Part shown: in pieces, positions 25,749 through 35,761 of the stretch
Layout: every line of letters begins with the position of its first letter
Position numbering within the stretch: the stretch's first letter is position 1
Notes under the pieces: model-generated
Told to the model about the DNA's origin: nothing
The model's input: the letters and a program-made list of their open reading frames with translations, nothing else
Databases searched by the model: none
Translations under genes and position numbers: made by a program
DNA from: Amphritea atlantica
GTDB lineage: Bacteria; Pseudomonadota; Gammaproteobacteria; Pseudomonadales; Balneatricaceae
DNA: 64,000 nucleotides
Direction of reading: 5' to 3'
Assembly (NCBI RefSeq): GCF_018860855.1
Contig: NZ_JAHKQE010000041.1
Location: 83,369 to 147,368, forward strand

Positions 25749-26030
25749 ATGGGTAAAGTGTTTCTCTGGATTTCTGCCGTGCTATTAGTGGTTTTTTTCG
25801 TTAAGACACAGTATCTGACATCAAAAACTTGGGAGCCCTTTAAGCAAGGCTGTATGGCCGGAGGCACAGCGACTGAAGAGCAATGCAGTTGCCTGTCGAA
25901 TTATGTGCATAAGCATTTTAGTGATAATGAAGTCGAGCAAATTATGAATGGGTCAATTACTGATCCGGCGATGAAGCGAAAAGTGGAAGGGATTGTTCGG
26001 GTCGGTGCTCGGCAGTGTAAAGCCCCTTAG
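25749..26030 (+). CDS. Small membrane-anchored Cys-containing protein, unknown function
   Basis: I do not recognise this 93-residue protein. A hydrophobic segment at about 4-19 acts as anchor or signal; the rest is probably periplasmic. It has four cysteines: Cys35, the close pair Cys46/Cys48 in EEQCSCLSNYVHKHFS, and Cys90 near the C-terminus. This arrangement suggests two disulfides. The helix around SDNEVEQIMNG looks well formed. It lies alone between divergent sodB and convergent nudE, with a terminator after it. Being a real gene is likely, given the promoter-like sequence and terminator. Confidence 0.7.
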   Translation: MGKVFLWISAVLLVVFFVKTQYLTSKTWEPFKQGCMAGGTATEEQCSCLSNYVHKHFSDNEVEQIMNGSITDPAMKRKVEGIVRVGARQCKAP

Positions 26031-26055
26031 TTCGCCATGGGTTAAAAATAATAAA

Positions 26056-26084
26056 AGCCCCTAACGCTTAAAGCTTTAGGGGCT
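26056..26084. terminator. Terminator between the small Cys protein gene and nudE
   Basis: The 9-bp stem AGCCCCTAA/TTAGGGGCT (26056-26064 with 26076-26084) has a short T-rich stretch after it and an A-rich stretch before it, so it may act on both strands. Confidence 0.7.
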
Positions 26085-26153
26085 GTCTTTAATTTGGCTG
26101 TCTGGCTGTGACTCCAGTAGATTAGCGTATCATCCAGTTAAACCACTGAGTAA

Positions 26154-26705
26154 TTAAGCCTGTGCGTTACGCAACTGGTCTCTCACCATATAGAGTGCCG
26201 CAATCGCCCGCCCTTCAGAAAAATCATCTCGGCTGAAAAGTTCTTCCAACTGTGACAAAGGCCAGTGAGTGACAGGCATCTCTTCAGGCTCATCGCCGGG
26301 TAAACGGCAGGGGTATAACCCTTGCGCCAGCACCACGGTGATTTTGTGGCCCATATAGTTTGGTGCTGAAGTCATCTCTTTTATGATCTCGAGTCGTTCG
26401 GCTCCGAACCCCGCTTCCTCTTTGAGTTCACGGTTGGCGGCTTGCAGTGCATCTTCGCCGGGATCAATCAGGCCTTTAGGCAGGGTTAGCAGATAATCCT
26501 CTAGACCCACCGCATACTCCTGGATCAGCAAAACGTTCTGCTGTTCATCAATGGCGGCGATCATGACGGCGCCAAGACCTCGGCTGGCGAGTCGTTCATA
26601 GGTTCTTTCAACCCCATTGGAAAAGCGTAGGTCAATCTCTTCTACGTGAAAGAGGCGGCTTTTAGCGGTGGTGGTTACCTTCAAAATATCCGGTTTTACA
26701 GGCAT
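26154..26705 (-). CDS. nudE: ADP compounds hydrolase NudE (Nudix)
   Basis: A 183-residue Nudix hydrolase of the type that cleaves ADP-ribose, NADH and diadenosine polyphosphates. The Nudix box runs from GLIDPGED to ANRELKEEAGF, containing the metal-binding REL-EEAGF part. The preceding IQEYAVGLEDYLLTLPKG and following MTSAPNYMGHKITVVLA match NudE. It is divergent from yrfG, the same arrangement as in E. coli and pseudomonads, with a shared promoter region of about 65 bases. Confidence 0.93.
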   Translation of the reverse strand: MPVKPDILKVTTTAKSRLFHVEEIDLRFSNGVERTYERLASRGLGAVMIAAIDEQQNVLLIQEYAVGLEDYLLTLPKGLIDPGEDALQAANRELKEEAGFGAERLEIIKEMTSAPNYMGHKITVVLAQGLYPCRLPGDEPEEMPVTHWPLSQLEELFSRDDFSEGRAIAALYMVRDQLRNAQA

Positions 26706-26773
26706 ACTGGATCATTCCTCGTCATTCAGTGACAAATCTAACCCAATACTAACCTGCAGCTTTGACTTTTTAT

Positions 26774-27427
26774 ATGGATTGGAAAAATATTGATACGGTG
26801 CTGCTCGATATGGATGGCACCTTGCTGGACTTACATTTTGATACGTACTTCTGGCTTGAGCATCTTCCGGTCCGCTATGCCGAGCTGCATAGTATGGATC
26901 ATAACGAGGCGTTGCAGTGGCTGCATAAACGAATTATGCAGGAACAGGGCACGCTTAATTGGTACTGCCTTGATTATTGGTCAGCGGAACTCAATGTCGA
27001 TATCAAGGCGTTAAAACATGAGATCCGCGAACGCATCGCTTTTCGGCCCCATGTGCATGATTTTCTTGCCCATCTACAAGGCGAGGGAGTTCGCCGAGTG
27101 ATTGTGACTAACGCCCATCGAGACAGTTTGTCGCTGAAGTTGGGAGAGACCGGTTTGGATCAACTGGTTGATGGCATTATCTGTTCCCATGATTATCGCG
27201 TGCCAAAAGAGCAGCAAGTTTTTTGGCATCGGCTGCAAGAGGACGAGCCTTTCGATCCGGCGCGTACCTTATTGGTGGATGATAGTTTAGCGGTGCTGGC
27301 ATCGGCGCGGGAGTATGGTATTGCCTATCTGCTGAGTATCATTCAGCCGGACAGCCAGCAAGCGGGGCGGGAAATTACCGATTTCAATGCAATTGAGCAT
27401 TTTGATGAGTTGATGAAAGATAAATGA
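26774..27427 (+). CDS. yrfG: GMP/IMP nucleotidase YrfG (HAD family)
   Basis: A haloacid dehalogenase-like phosphatase that dephosphorylates purine 5'-nucleotides. HAD motif I is DMDGTLLDL, motif II is IVTNAHRDSLS, the lysine is in YRVPKEQQ, and motif III is LLVDDSLAVL. The NWYCLDYWS segment is typical of YrfG. I use the ATG at 26774 (217 residues); a TTG at 26762 is also in frame, and neither has a clear ribosome site. Its stop overlaps the hslR start (ATGA), so yrfG-hslR-hslO form a block with the E. coli order. Confidence 0.9.
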   Translation: MDWKNIDTVLLDMDGTLLDLHFDTYFWLEHLPVRYAELHSMDHNEALQWLHKRIMQEQGTLNWYCLDYWSAELNVDIKALKHEIRERIAFRPHVHDFLAHLQGEGVRRVIVTNAHRDSLSLKLGETGLDQLVDGIICSHDYRVPKEQQVFWHRLQEDEPFDPARTLLVDDSLAVLASAREYGIAYLLSIIQPDSQQAGREITDFNAIEHFDELMKDK

Positions 27428-27834
27428 GTAAACAAACGCACAATCAGGCGGGCACTCAGGAACAAAAAGTCCGATTGGATAAATGGCTGTGGGCGGCCCG
27501 TTTTTTTAAAACCCGAGGCGCGGCAAAAGAGGCTGTCGAGGGCGGTAAAGTTCACTATCAAGGACAACGCGCCAAGTGTAGCCGCAATGTTGAGCTGGGG
27601 GCAAAGCTGGTGATTCGTCAAGGGTTTGATGAAAAAACCGTGGTTATTATGGCGATCTCGGATCAGCGTCGTGGTGCACCCGAAGCACAATTGTTGTATC
27701 AAGAAACAGAACAGAGCATAAAACTGCGTGAAGATGGCGCAGCATTACGGAAAGAGATGCGCGGTAATGTGGCACCGGATCACCGGCCAAACAAAAAAAA
27801 TCGGCGCAAGATTATCCAGTTTAAGGATCGCTAG
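27424..27834 (+). CDS. hslR: Ribosome-associated heat shock protein Hsp15
   Basis: A 136-residue protein with an S4 RNA-binding domain at about 16-75 (VRLDKWLWAARFFKTRGAAKEAVEGGKVHYQG). A basic C-terminal tail (NKKNRRKIIQFKDR) follows. Hsp15 binds free 50S subunits carrying a nascent chain and helps to recycle them after heat shock. Its start overlaps the yrfG stop by four bases, which implies translational coupling. hslO follows after 100 bases. Confidence 0.95.
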   Translation: MSKQTHNQAGTQEQKVRLDKWLWAARFFKTRGAAKEAVEGGKVHYQGQRAKCSRNVELGAKLVIRQGFDEKTVVIMAISDQRRGAPEAQLLYQETEQSIKLREDGAALRKEMRGNVAPDHRPNKKNRRKIIQFKDR

Positions 27835-27934
27835 ATTTGGCGTGATTATGCTAATATTGTCTTTTTATGGGGCGAGATAATCTTTCTGTACGCCCTCGAT
27901 AAGTGACATTTATAGACAGGTTTCAAAGAATATC

Positions 27935-28807
27935 ATGAGCAGTTCTGATCAGCTTCAACGGGTCATGTTTGAACATGCGGATATCCGCAGTGTTTTGGCT
28001 GGTTTAGAGCAGAGTTATCAGCAAGCGATTGCAAAGCATCGCTATCCTAAGTTGATCAATATTCTGCTGGGCGAAATGATGGCGGCCGTTAGCCTGCTGA
28101 GCGCCACCCTTAAATTTGATGGTCGGTTGTTATTGCAGGCTCAAAGCAGTAATCAGGTGAAAGTGCTGATGGCTGAGTGCAACCATCAGCGAGATCTGCG
28201 TGCCATTGCCCGTTTTGACGGCGAGTTACCCGAGCAAGCTGAGTTTTGTGAGCTGCTTAAGGGCGGTCAACTGGTGATCACTATTGAGCCTGACCAAGGG
28301 CAACGCTATCAAGGGGTTGTACCACTAGAAGGCTCTCGTTTAAGTGAGTGTCTCGAAGCTTATTTTCGGATGTCCGAGCAGTTGCCGACGCAGATCCATC
28401 TGGTGGCGGATGAGCATCGTGCGGCGGGATTTTTGTTACAGGTTATGCCCGCTAATGGTGACTCTACCGCTGATTGGGAGCACTTTAGTGCCCTTTCCGC
28501 GACACTGAGCGATGCCGAACTGCTGGAACTGGATAACGCCACGATTCTGCACCGCTTGTTCCATGAAGAGGATGGTCGCCTCTATGAGGCTGATGCGTTA
28601 CAGTTTAAATGTGACTGCTCTCGTGAAAGAACCGCTGATGCGTTGCGCGCTATGTCGCGGGAAGAGTTGGAACAGATTGCTCGCGAAGAGGGCAGTGTGG
28701 ATGTTAGCTGTCAGTTTTGTAATGAACTCTATCAGTTTGACCTGGCGGATATCGCTATGATGTTTTCTTACAGCGCTAAAATAGAAGGTTCTGATCAGGT
28801 TCATTAA
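27935..28807 (+). CDS. hslO: Redox-regulated chaperone Hsp33
   Basis: A cytosolic holdase activated by oxidation. The N-terminal chaperone domain spans about 1-180. The C-terminal redox switch has four zinc-binding cysteines: Cys226-x-Cys228 (KCDCS) and Cys259-x-x-Cys262 (SCQFC). The length of 290 is normal. It lies downstream of hslR, as in E. coli, with about 100 bases between them in which a separate promoter is possible. Confidence 0.96.
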   Translation: MSSSDQLQRVMFEHADIRSVLAGLEQSYQQAIAKHRYPKLINILLGEMMAAVSLLSATLKFDGRLLLQAQSSNQVKVLMAECNHQRDLRAIARFDGELPEQAEFCELLKGGQLVITIEPDQGQRYQGVVPLEGSRLSECLEAYFRMSEQLPTQIHLVADEHRAAGFLLQVMPANGDSTADWEHFSALSATLSDAELLELDNATILHRLFHEEDGRLYEADALQFKCDCSRERTADALRAMSREELEQIAREEGSVDVSCQFCNELYQFDLADIAMMFSYSAKIEGSDQVH

Positions 28808-28823
28808 CAGGACGAAATGAGTT

Positions 28824-28851
28824 GGCTGCTGAATCTTGGCAGCTGTTTTTT
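28824..28851 (+). terminator. Probable terminator after hslO
   Basis: A short GC-rich stem (GGCTGC region at 28824-28829 with GCAGCT at 28839-28844) is followed by TGTTTTTT. It lies 17 bases after hslO. Confidence 0.6.
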
Positions 28852-29051
28852 GTAAAGCGTGACTGAGCATTTTTGTTTTGCCGTTGATAAATAGTCTGGC
28901 GAATGGTGTTTTGAGTACTTTTTTGACATAATACGCCTCCTTATAATAACGACCCCGTTGGTTTTCCGGCAGGAATTCACAAGATGTAGGGGCTAGTCCA
29001 CTTTATTCAGGTAAATTACTTTTTTTGGCTAGAAGCCAAGGGAATCAAGCA

Positions 29052-30599
29052 ATGAGCAAAGAAACCGTGAACACTGTACACGTCAATTTGAGCCCGGCTC
29101 AGCTAGTTGAAAAAGCCATTCAGCGTGGCGAAGGAATACTCGCTGATTCAGGCGCGTTGGTTGTTGAAACCGGCAAGCGTACAGGTCGTTCTCCGATGGA
29201 TCGTTATATCGTTGACGAAGCCAGTACCTCTGATGCAATCCACTGGGGACCCATCAACCGTCCGTTTGATGCAGATAAGTTTGACGCTCTGTGGGTACGT
29301 GTTGAAGAGTATTTGGCTGCTCGCGAACACTTTGTTGCCAATGTTCATGTCGGTTCTGACGTTAATCATTACCTGCCGGTTTTGATGACAACAGAAACTG
29401 CATGGCAGAACCTGTTTGGTCAAAACCTGTTTATCCGCCCAGAAGAATATAACCCGAAGTCAAAAGAAGAGTGGCAAGTTATCAATGCTGCTAACTTCGA
29501 GTGTGATCCCGAGCGTGACGGCACTAACAGTGATGGTTGCGTCATCATCAACTTTGCTAAGCGTAAAGTGTTGCTGGCGGGTATGCGTTATGCGGGTGAA
29601 ATGAAGAAAGGGATGTTCTCTGTACAGAACTTCCTGCTACCTGAAAAAGATGTGCTGCCAATGCACTGTTCTGCTAACGTCGGCGAAGATGGCGATACTA
29701 CGCTGTTCTTTGGTTTGTCTGGTACTGGTAAGACAACGTTGTCTGCCGATCCTGAGCGTTACCTGATTGGTGATGACGAGCATGGTTGGGGTAAAGGTGT
29801 TGTCTTTAACTTAGAAGGCGGCTGCTACGCTAAGACCATCGATCTGAGCCAGAAGAACGAACCCATTATTTGGGATGCTATCCGTTTTGGCGCAATTGTT
29901 GAGAACGTTACGCTGAACGAAAAGCGTACCGCTGATTACTCCGATACTTCACTGACGCAAAACGGCCGTTGTGCATACCCTCTGGAACACGTTGAAAAAC
30001 GTACCGAAGAGAACAAAGGTGGCGAGCCTAAAGCGATCGTCTTCCTGACCTGTGACTTGACCGGTGTTCTACCTCCTGTGTCTATCCTGTCTAAAGAAGC
30101 GGCGGCATACCACTTCTTGTCTGGTTATACCGCGCTGGTAGGTTCTACCGAAATGGGCTCTGGCGAAGGTATTAAATCGACCTTCTCTACTTGTTTCGGT
30201 GCGCCATTCTTCCCACGTCCTGCTAGCGAATATGCTGACCTGCTGATTAAGCGGGTTGAAGAGTTCGGTAGCCAAGTGTATTTGGTTAACACGGGTTGGA
30301 CGGGTGGTTCTTTCGGTACTGGCTCTCGTTTCAATATTCCGACGACTCGCGGTATTATCGCAGCGATTCAGAATGGTGATCTAATCGATGTTCAGACTGA
30401 ACATCTTGACGGTATCAATCTGACTGTTCCTACTTCAGTACCTGGTGTTGATTCAGCGTTATTGAATCCTCGTAATACATGGGCTGATAAAGACGCTTAT
30501 GATGCGACAGCTAAAGATCTGATTGGTCAGTTCACTAGCAACTTCGAGAAGTTTGACGGTGTAGCAGAAACGATTATTGCGGCCGGCCCTCAGGTGTAA
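29052..30599 (+). CDS. pckA: Phosphoenolpyruvate carboxykinase (ATP)
   Basis: Converts oxaloacetate and ATP to phosphoenolpyruvate, CO2 and ADP, the first step of gluconeogenesis. It complements the dicarboxylate uptake system in this window. The start is the ATG at 29052, behind an AAGGGA site; an upstream in-frame TTG at 29025 lacks support. With 515 residues it has [12 protein letters not shown], the P-loop [11 protein letters not shown], the metal-site DDEHGWG and the [12 protein letters not shown] region. A TATAAT at 28942-28947 may be its -10 element. A strong terminator follows. Confidence 0.97.
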   Translation: MSKETVNTVHVNLSPAQLVEKAIQRGEGILADSGALVVETGKRTGRSPMDRYIVDEASTSDAIHWGPINRPFDADKFDALWVRVEEYLAAREHFVANVHVGSDVNHYLPVLMTTETAWQNLFGQNLFIRPEEYNPKSKEEWQVINAANFECDPERDGTNSDGCVIINFAKRKVLLAGMRYAGEMKKGMFSVQNFLLPEKDVLPMHCSANVGEDGDTTLFFGLSGTGKTTLSADPERYLIGDDEHGWGKGVVFNLEGGCYAKTIDLSQKNEPIIWDAIRFGAIVENVTLNEKRTADYSDTSLTQNGRCAYPLEHVEKRTEENKGGEPKAIVFLTCDLTGVLPPVSILSKEAAAYHFLSGYTALVGSTEMGSGEGIKSTFSTCFGAPFFPRPASEYADLLIKRVEEFGSQVYLVNTGWTGGSFGTGSRFNIPTTRGIIAAIQNGDLIDVQTEHLDGINLTVPTSVPGVDSALLNPRNTWADKDAYDATAKDLIGQFTSNFEKFDGVAETIIAAGPQV

Positions 30600-30611
30600 C
30601 GCATAATTCAT

Positions 30612-30639
30612 AAAAAAGGCTCCTTCGGGAGCCTTTTTT
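30612..30639. terminator. Bidirectional terminator between pckA and ppx
   Basis: A perfect 12-bp stem with a TTCG tetraloop, AAAAAAGGCTCC/GGAGCCTTTTTT, lies between two convergent genes. Confidence 0.92.
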
Positions 30640-30687
30640 GCGTTTTAGGGGCGAGTATTTGTCGCTCGAGTTAAAAGTAGAAAGAAG

Positions 30688-32199
30688 CTATTTAAACTTA
30701 AAGTTGTATCCCGCATTGGCAAGGTAGTCCGCTTCTTGTTCTAAGTCGGCCTGAGTGAGTGGCTGATGGTTAAGCCAGTTTTCAGGAAAGCTAAGAGATA
30801 GCGTATTGTCTGCAGCGATAAGGTGGAACGAAGGTAGACGTTCGCGGCTACGGCTGCGGTTAAGTATAAAGGCGAGTCGTAACAGGATTGTTAGGCGGCT
30901 GAAATGCTTTGCTTCACGTGGGGGTAGTTGCTCTAGCGTTGAGGTGGGAAACTTCCGTCGGTGGCCCTGTACGATCGCGGCGAGCTGAATCTGCTGGCGC
31001 TTGGTGAAACCCGGAAGGTCAGAGTTTAGCAGCAGATAGGCGCTGTGTTTGTGATATTGGCTGCGGGCGATGGTGAGGCCTGTTTCACAACAACGTGCCG
31101 CCCAACTGAGCATATTATGGTATTCATTATTGTCTAAATTCCAGCTATCACGCACCTGTGTTAGGGCGATCAACGCGGTCTGCTCGACTCGCATCGCCTG
31201 TGCTTGATCGACTCGGTAGCGCTGCATCATGGCGTTGATACTACGTTCTCGCACATCTTCATGGCGCAACCGCCCCGTCATATCGTAGAGCAACCCTTCA
31301 CGTAGCGCGCCGTCTGAGAAGTGGATCTCTTTGATGCCTAGTGATTCAAAGGCGGCGGAGAGGATCGCAATGCCTGCAGGGAACACCGCGCGGCGTTCCT
31401 CTTTTAAACCATCGATATCGATCTCATCAACGTGGTTATAGCTAAGGATTTTTTGCTTTAACTGTTGCAGCGCCGATGCGCTGACTTTATCGGTTGAGTA
31501 GCCAAGGGTGATGCAGGCGTTGCGTACAGCTTTGATGGTGCCGGATGAACCAACACAGTCTTCCCAGCCGAGTCGTCGATAGGTGCGTTTAATATTGAGC
31601 AGCTCTCTGAGTGCGCCAAACACAGCTAACTGAAAATTCTTTTCGGTGATCACGCCGTTAGGAAAATAGCGGCCACTGAAACTAACGCAACCCATCTCAA
31701 GGCTTTCCAGTTCTAGTGGTTCGAAGCGTTCGCCAATAATAAATTCGGTGCTACCGCCGCCAATATCAATAATTAATCGACGGTCGTTATCGTCGGCCAA
31801 TGTGTGTGATACGCCGAGATAGATCAGGCGGGCTTCTTCGATGCCGGCGATGACTTCGATAGAGCAGCCCATAATTTTTTCAGCTTCGACAATAAAGTCA
31901 TCACTGTTGACCGCTTCCCGTAGGGCGTTGGTACCGACGATTCTGATCTGTTGAGTCGGTATGTCTCGTACGCGCTGGGCAAAGCGTTGCATACACTCTA
32001 AACCGCGCTGTATCGCTTCTGGGCTGAGTATACGGTTTTCATCGAGACCCGCTGCGAGCTGCACTTTTTCTGATAACAGATCGATAGGTTGTAATTCGCC
32101 TTGAACCAGTTTGGCGATAACGATATGAAAACTGTTCGAACCTAGGTCGATTGCAGCCAAAAGTGAATGATTGTTGGGGCTGGTGGTTTCCTGATTCAT
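30688..32199 (-). CDS. ppx: Exopolyphosphatase
   Basis: A 503-residue Ppx/GppA phosphatase that removes terminal phosphates from polyphosphate. The ASKHA fold is shown by AIDLGSNSFHIVIA at about 15-28, the catalytic-Glu region in GIEEARLIYLGV, and the second phosphate loop IDIGGGSTEFIIG. The C-terminal HD-like part (about 320-500) includes SWAARCCETGL. The length separates Ppx from the shorter GppA poorly, but the ppx/trxA-rho gene order supports ppx. It is divergent from trxA. Confidence 0.9.
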   Translation of the reverse strand: MNQETTSPNNHSLLAAIDLGSNSFHIVIAKLVQGELQPIDLLSEKVQLAAGLDENRILSPEAIQRGLECMQRFAQRVRDIPTQQIRIVGTNALREAVNSDDFIVEAEKIMGCSIEVIAGIEEARLIYLGVSHTLADDNDRRLIIDIGGGSTEFIIGERFEPLELESLEMGCVSFSGRYFPNGVITEKNFQLAVFGALRELLNIKRTYRRLGWEDCVGSSGTIKAVRNACITLGYSTDKVSASALQQLKQKILSYNHVDEIDIDGLKEERRAVFPAGIAILSAAFESLGIKEIHFSDGALREGLLYDMTGRLRHEDVRERSINAMMQRYRVDQAQAMRVEQTALIALTQVRDSWNLDNNEYHNMLSWAARCCETGLTIARSQYHKHSAYLLLNSDLPGFTKRQQIQLAAIVQGHRRKFPTSTLEQLPPREAKHFSRLTILLRLAFILNRSRSRERLPSFHLIAADNTLSLSFPENWLNHQPLTQADLEQEADYLANAGYNFKFK

Positions 32200-32318
32200 A
32201 GGGATGCACTTTAAAAAAAATATAATGCCTCCATCTTAACAGATATACGTTACTGATTAGAGCGCCAGAAACTTAGATATTGATGTCGGTATAGAGATCA
32301 GCAGAGATTCTAGCAGTA

Positions 32319-32348
32319 TTCACAATCCTTTAATGACAGTGGTATGAT
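32319..32348 (+). promoter_or_regulatory. Sigma70-type promoter of trxA
   Basis: TTCACA (32319-32324) and TATGAT (32343-32348) are 18 bases apart, with the trxA ATG 45 bases further on. Confidence 0.55.
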
Positions 32349-32392
32349 CGGTAACTATAAATATTTAGTGAATCTCACTGCAGAGGCTTTTT

Positions 32393-32719
32393 ATGAGTGA
32401 AAATATTGTTAACGTAACAGATGCTTCCTTTGAAGATGATGTATTGAAAGCTGATGGTCCGATATTAGTTGATTATTGGGCAGAGTGGTGTGGCCCTTGT
32501 AAAATGATTGCTCCAGTACTGGAAGAGATTGCCAAAGAGTATGACGGCAAGCTGAAAGTCTGTAAGTTAAATATCGATGAAAACAACGAAACACCGCCCA
32601 AATTTGGTATTCGCGGTATTCCAACATTGATGCTATTTAAAGACGGCAACGTCGAAGCAACCAAGGTTGGTGCACTGTCTAAATCACAATTAGCGGCTTT
32701 TATTGAAGAGAGTATCTAA
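32393..32719 (+). CDS. trxA: Thioredoxin 1
   Basis: A 108-residue cytosolic thioredoxin with the active site Trp32-Cys33-Gly-Pro-Cys36 and the cis-proline loop GIPTLMLF. It reduces protein disulfides using thioredoxin reductase. The length equals that of E. coli TrxA. An AGAGG ribosome site precedes the ATG. It lies between divergent ppx and rho, the standard gammaproteobacterial order. Confidence 0.97.
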   Translation: MSENIVNVTDASFEDDVLKADGPILVDYWAEWCGPCKMIAPVLEEIAKEYDGKLKVCKLNIDENNETPPKFGIRGIPTLMLFKDGNVEATKVGALSKSQLAAFIEESI

Positions 32720-32742
32720 CCCATTGGTCTGATAAATTCGTC

Positions 32743-32771
32743 GGGAGTGACCAAGATCACGGTTTACTCCC
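32743..32771 (+). terminator. Hairpin after trxA
   Basis: GGGAGTGACC pairs with GGTTTACTCCC (32743-32752 with 32761-32771), with one G-U pair and one bulged base. No T-tract follows, so it may stabilise the trxA 3' end rather than terminate fully. Confidence 0.45.
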
Positions 32772-32779
32772 CGATTTAC

Positions 32780-32959
32780 TGGACTCTTTTTAACCAACGC
32801 ATTATAGTGTCATTTCCAAACACCGGATTCTGTTCCAGAACCCTAAGCAATATTCTGGTTTAGAACTCTAATTTCACATTATCAATTCAATCTGACCCGA
32901 ATAGTTTTTTTGCTGTTCCGCTCAAGGCGTTGACCTGTCTCCCTACACTACATATACCT
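32780..32959 (+). promoter_or_regulatory. rho promoter and leader with alternative hairpins
   Basis: A promoter candidate (TGGACT at 32780-32785, 17-base spacer, TATAGT at 32803-32808) gives a leader of about 145 bases. In it, CCAGAA (32835-32840) can pair with TTCTGG (32853-32858), or GTTCCAGAACC (32832-32842) with GGTTTAGAAC (32857-32866); the two pairings exclude each other. Rho is known to control its own synthesis through its leader in E. coli. Confidence 0.45.
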
Positions 32960-34219
32960 ATGAATCTTACCGAACTTAAAAAGAAAAGCGTCCCCGAATT
33001 GCTAGAAATAGCGAAAGAGATGGGACTTGATAACCTGGGGCGATCCCGTAAACAAGATGTTATTTTTGCGATTCTTAAGCGTCATGCTAAGGGTGGCGAG
33101 GATATCTACGGCGATGGCGTGTTGGAAATTTTACAAGATGGCTTCGGTTTTCTACGATCGGCAGAGGGTTCATATCTCGCAGGACCGGATGATATCTATG
33201 TTTCTCCGAGCCAGATTCGCCGCTTTAATCTGCGTACCGGCGATACTATTTCCGGTAAGATCCGTCCGCCAAAAGACAGCGAGCGTTATTTTGCCCTGCT
33301 GAAAGTTGATCAGATCAACTTTGATAAGCCGGAAAATGCCAAGAACAAGATTCTGTTTGAAAACCTGACGCCGCTGTTTGCGCAAGAACGGTTAAAAATG
33401 GAGTTGGGTAACGGTAGTACCGAAGATTTGACCGCCCGTGTTATCGACCTCGTTTGCCCTATGGGTAAAGGTCAGCGGGCACTGTTAGTGTCTCCGCCTA
33501 AGGCGGGTAAGACGCTAATGCTGCAGAACATTGCTAACTCGATCAAACGCAACAACCCAGAAGTTCACCTGATCGTCTTGCTGATCGATGAGCGTCCTGA
33601 GGAAGTGACCGAGATGCAGCGTACCGTTCGCGGAGAAGTGGTTGCCTCTACCTTTGATGAGCCGCCCTCACGTCACGTGCAAGTCGCCGAGATGGTGCTA
33701 GAAAAAGCCAAGCGCCTGACTGAGCATAAACAGGATGTCGTCATCCTGCTCGACTCTATTACCCGTTTAGCTCGTGCCTATAACACCGTTATTCCATCGT
33801 CCGGTAAAGTACTTACCGGTGGTGTTGATGCGCATGCGCTAGAGCGTCCTAAGCGTTTCTTCGGTGCGGCGCGTAACATCGAAGAGGGTGGTAGTCTGAC
33901 TATTATCGCTACCGCCTTGGTTGATACCGGTTCGAAGATGGATGAAGTTATCTTCGAAGAGTTTAAAGGTACCGGTAACTCTGAAGTACATCTGGATCGT
34001 AAAGTGGCTGAGAAGCGGGTTTATCCTGCCTTCAATATTCGCCGTTCGGGCACCCGTCGTGAAGATCTGCTGACCACTGAAGAAGAGTTACAGCGGATGT
34101 GGATTTTGCGTAAGTTGCTGGATCCAATGGAAGACTCTGCAGCGATCGAGTTTGTGCTCGATAAGCTGAAAGACTTCAAAACGAACGACGAATTCTTCCT
34201 TTCTATGCGTCGTTCATAA
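32960..34219 (+). CDS. rho: Transcription termination factor Rho
   Basis: The hexameric RNA helicase that ends transcription. I start it at the ATG 32960 ([16 protein letters not shown]), giving 419 residues exactly as in E. coli; an in-frame TTG at 32930 is unlikely. The N-terminal RNA-binding domain includes DGFGFLRS and [16 protein letters not shown]. The motor domain has Walker A SPPKAGKT, the RPEEVTEM segment, Walker [17 protein letters not shown] and the Q/R-loop part [10 protein letters not shown] terminator follows, then ubiD. Confidence 0.97.
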   Translation: MNLTELKKKSVPELLEIAKEMGLDNLGRSRKQDVIFAILKRHAKGGEDIYGDGVLEILQDGFGFLRSAEGSYLAGPDDIYVSPSQIRRFNLRTGDTISGKIRPPKDSERYFALLKVDQINFDKPENAKNKILFENLTPLFAQERLKMELGNGSTEDLTARVIDLVCPMGKGQRALLVSPPKAGKTLMLQNIANSIKRNNPEVHLIVLLIDERPEEVTEMQRTVRGEVVASTFDEPPSRHVQVAEMVLEKAKRLTEHKQDVVILLDSITRLARAYNTVIPSSGKVLTGGVDAHALERPKRFFGAARNIEEGGSLTIIATALVDTGSKMDEVIFEEFKGTGNSEVHLDRKVAEKRVYPAFNIRRSGTRREDLLTTEEELQRMWILRKLLDPMEDSAAIEFVLDKLKDFKTNDEFFLSMRRS

Positions 34220-34236
34220 TTCATATCTTTGTTATC

Positions 34237-34266
34237 AAAGGGTAAGCTTAGCGCTTGCCCTTTTTT
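34237..34266 (+). terminator. Intrinsic terminator after rho
   Basis: An 11-bp stem, AAAGGGTAAGC/GCTTGCCCTTT (34237-34247 with 34253-34263), is followed by T residues. It ends 13 bases before the ubiD start, so ubiD may depend on read-through or on its own promoter inside rho. Confidence 0.8.
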
Positions 34267-34279
34267 ATAGCTGAATATT

Positions 34280-35761
34280 ATGTCAAACCTGAAATACAAA
34301 GACCTGCGCGATTTTATCCACAGCCTTGAACAGCAGGGCGAATTGGTACGTATTAGCACCGAAGTTGATCCTAATCTGGAAATAACAGAGATCTGCGATC
34401 GCACGCTGAAAGCTGGCGGTCCTGCGCTATTGTTCGAAAACCCCAAAGGCTACGATTATCCTGTGCTGGCGAACCTTTTTGGTACGCCGCGGCGGGTGGC
34501 GCTGGGTATGGGGCAGGAAGATGTGGCTAGCCTGCGTGAAGTTGGCAAGCTATTGGCGATGCTGAAAGAGCCTGAGCCGCCTAAAGGGATGAAAGACGCC
34601 TGGGAAAAGCTGCCGATCTTTAAGCAGGTGCTGAATATGGGGCCGAAAAAGGTCCGTAATGCTGCCTGTCAGACCCATGTCATCGAAGGTGATGATGTCG
34701 ATCTGGGTAAGCTTCCCGTACAGCGATGCTGGCCCGGCGATGCCGGCCCTCTGGTGACTTGGCCTCTAGTTATTACTCGAGGACCGAATAAGTCGCGGCA
34801 AAATTTGGGTATTTACCGTCAACAGGTGATTGGTAAAAATAAACTCATCATGCGCTGGCTGGCACACCGAGGCGGCGCACTGGATTTTCGGGAATGGAAA
34901 GAGCAACATCCTGGGGAAAATTTCCCGGTAGCGGTGGCGCTTGGTGCGGATCCTGCGACTATTCTGGGGGCGGTAACGCCGGTGCCGGATAGCCTGTCAG
35001 AATACGCTTTTGCGGGTCTGTTACGCGGCGGCAAAACCGAAGTGACCCAGTGTATCGGTAATGATTTGCAGGTGCCTGCGAGTGCCGAGTTTATTCTCGA
35101 AGGGTATATTAGCCCCGATGAGATGGCGGATGAAGGTCCGTTTGGCGACCACACCGGTTATTACAACGAGGTTGATAGCTTCCCAGTGTTTACTGTTGAG
35201 CGTATCACTCATCGGCCCGATCCGATCTATCACAGTACCTATACTGGCCGTCCACCGGATGAGCCTGCTGTTTTGGGATTGGCGCTTAACGAAGTGTTCG
35301 TGCCGATTTTGCAAAAGCAGTTTCCCGAAATTACCGACTTTTATTTGCCGCCGGAAGGCTGTTCTTATCGTATGGCGATTGTGACCATGAAGAAGCAGTA
35401 TCCGGGTCATGCAAAGCGGGTGATGATGGGGGTTTGGTCATTCCTACGGCAGTTTATGTATACCAAGTTTGTGATTGTTTGCGATGATGATATCAATGCC
35501 CGTGATTGGAATGATGTTATCTGGGCGATCACCACGCGGATGGACCCGATTCGGGATACGACTCTGATCGATAACACGCCTATCGATTATCTCGATTTTG
35601 CCTCACCGGTTTCCGGTTTAGGTTCCAAAATGGGGATGGATGCTACCAATAAGTGGCCCGGTGAAACCACCCGTGAATGGGGTGAACCGATCGTGATGTC
35701 GGATGAAGTGAAGCAGCGGGTCGATGAGATCTGGGATCAGTTAGGCATTACCAGTGACTGA
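34280..35761 (+). CDS. ubiD: 4-hydroxy-3-polyprenylbenzoate decarboxylase UbiD
   Basis: A prenylated-FMN-dependent decarboxylase in ubiquinone synthesis, 493 residues (E. coli 497). Family segments include [47 protein letters not shown] and the [22 protein letters not shown] loop with the catalytic acidic residues. The C-terminal part carries [19 protein letters not shown]. It overlaps the following ferredoxin-reductase gene by eight bases, so the two are translationally coupled. Confidence 0.96.
   Translation: MSNLKYKDLRDFIHSLEQQGELVRISTEVDPNLEITEICDRTLKAGGPALLFENPKGYDYPVLANLFGTPRRVALGMGQEDVASLREVGKLLAMLKEPEPPKGMKDAWEKLPIFKQVLNMGPKKVRNAACQTHVIEGDDVDLGKLPVQRCWPGDAGPLVTWPLVITRGPNKSRQNLGIYRQQVIGKNKLIMRWLAHRGGALDFREWKEQHPGENFPVAVALGADPATILGAVTPVPDSLSEYAFAGLLRGGKTEVTQCIGNDLQVPASAEFILEGYISPDEMADEGPFGDHTGYYNEVDSFPVFTVERITHRPDPIYHSTYTGRPPDEPAVLGLALNEVFVPILQKQFPEITDFYLPPEGCSYRMAIVTMKKQYPGHAKRVMMGVWSFLRQFMYTKFVIVCDDDINARDWNDVIWAITTRMDPIRDTTLIDNTPIDYLDFASPVSGLGSKMGMDATNKWPGETTREWGEPIVMSDEVKQRVDEIWDQLGITSD

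Noticed and set aside
26762-26773. TTG start four codons upstream of the yrfG ATG
   Set aside because: No ribosome site supports it, and the ATG at 26774 fits the family start better, although the choice remains open.
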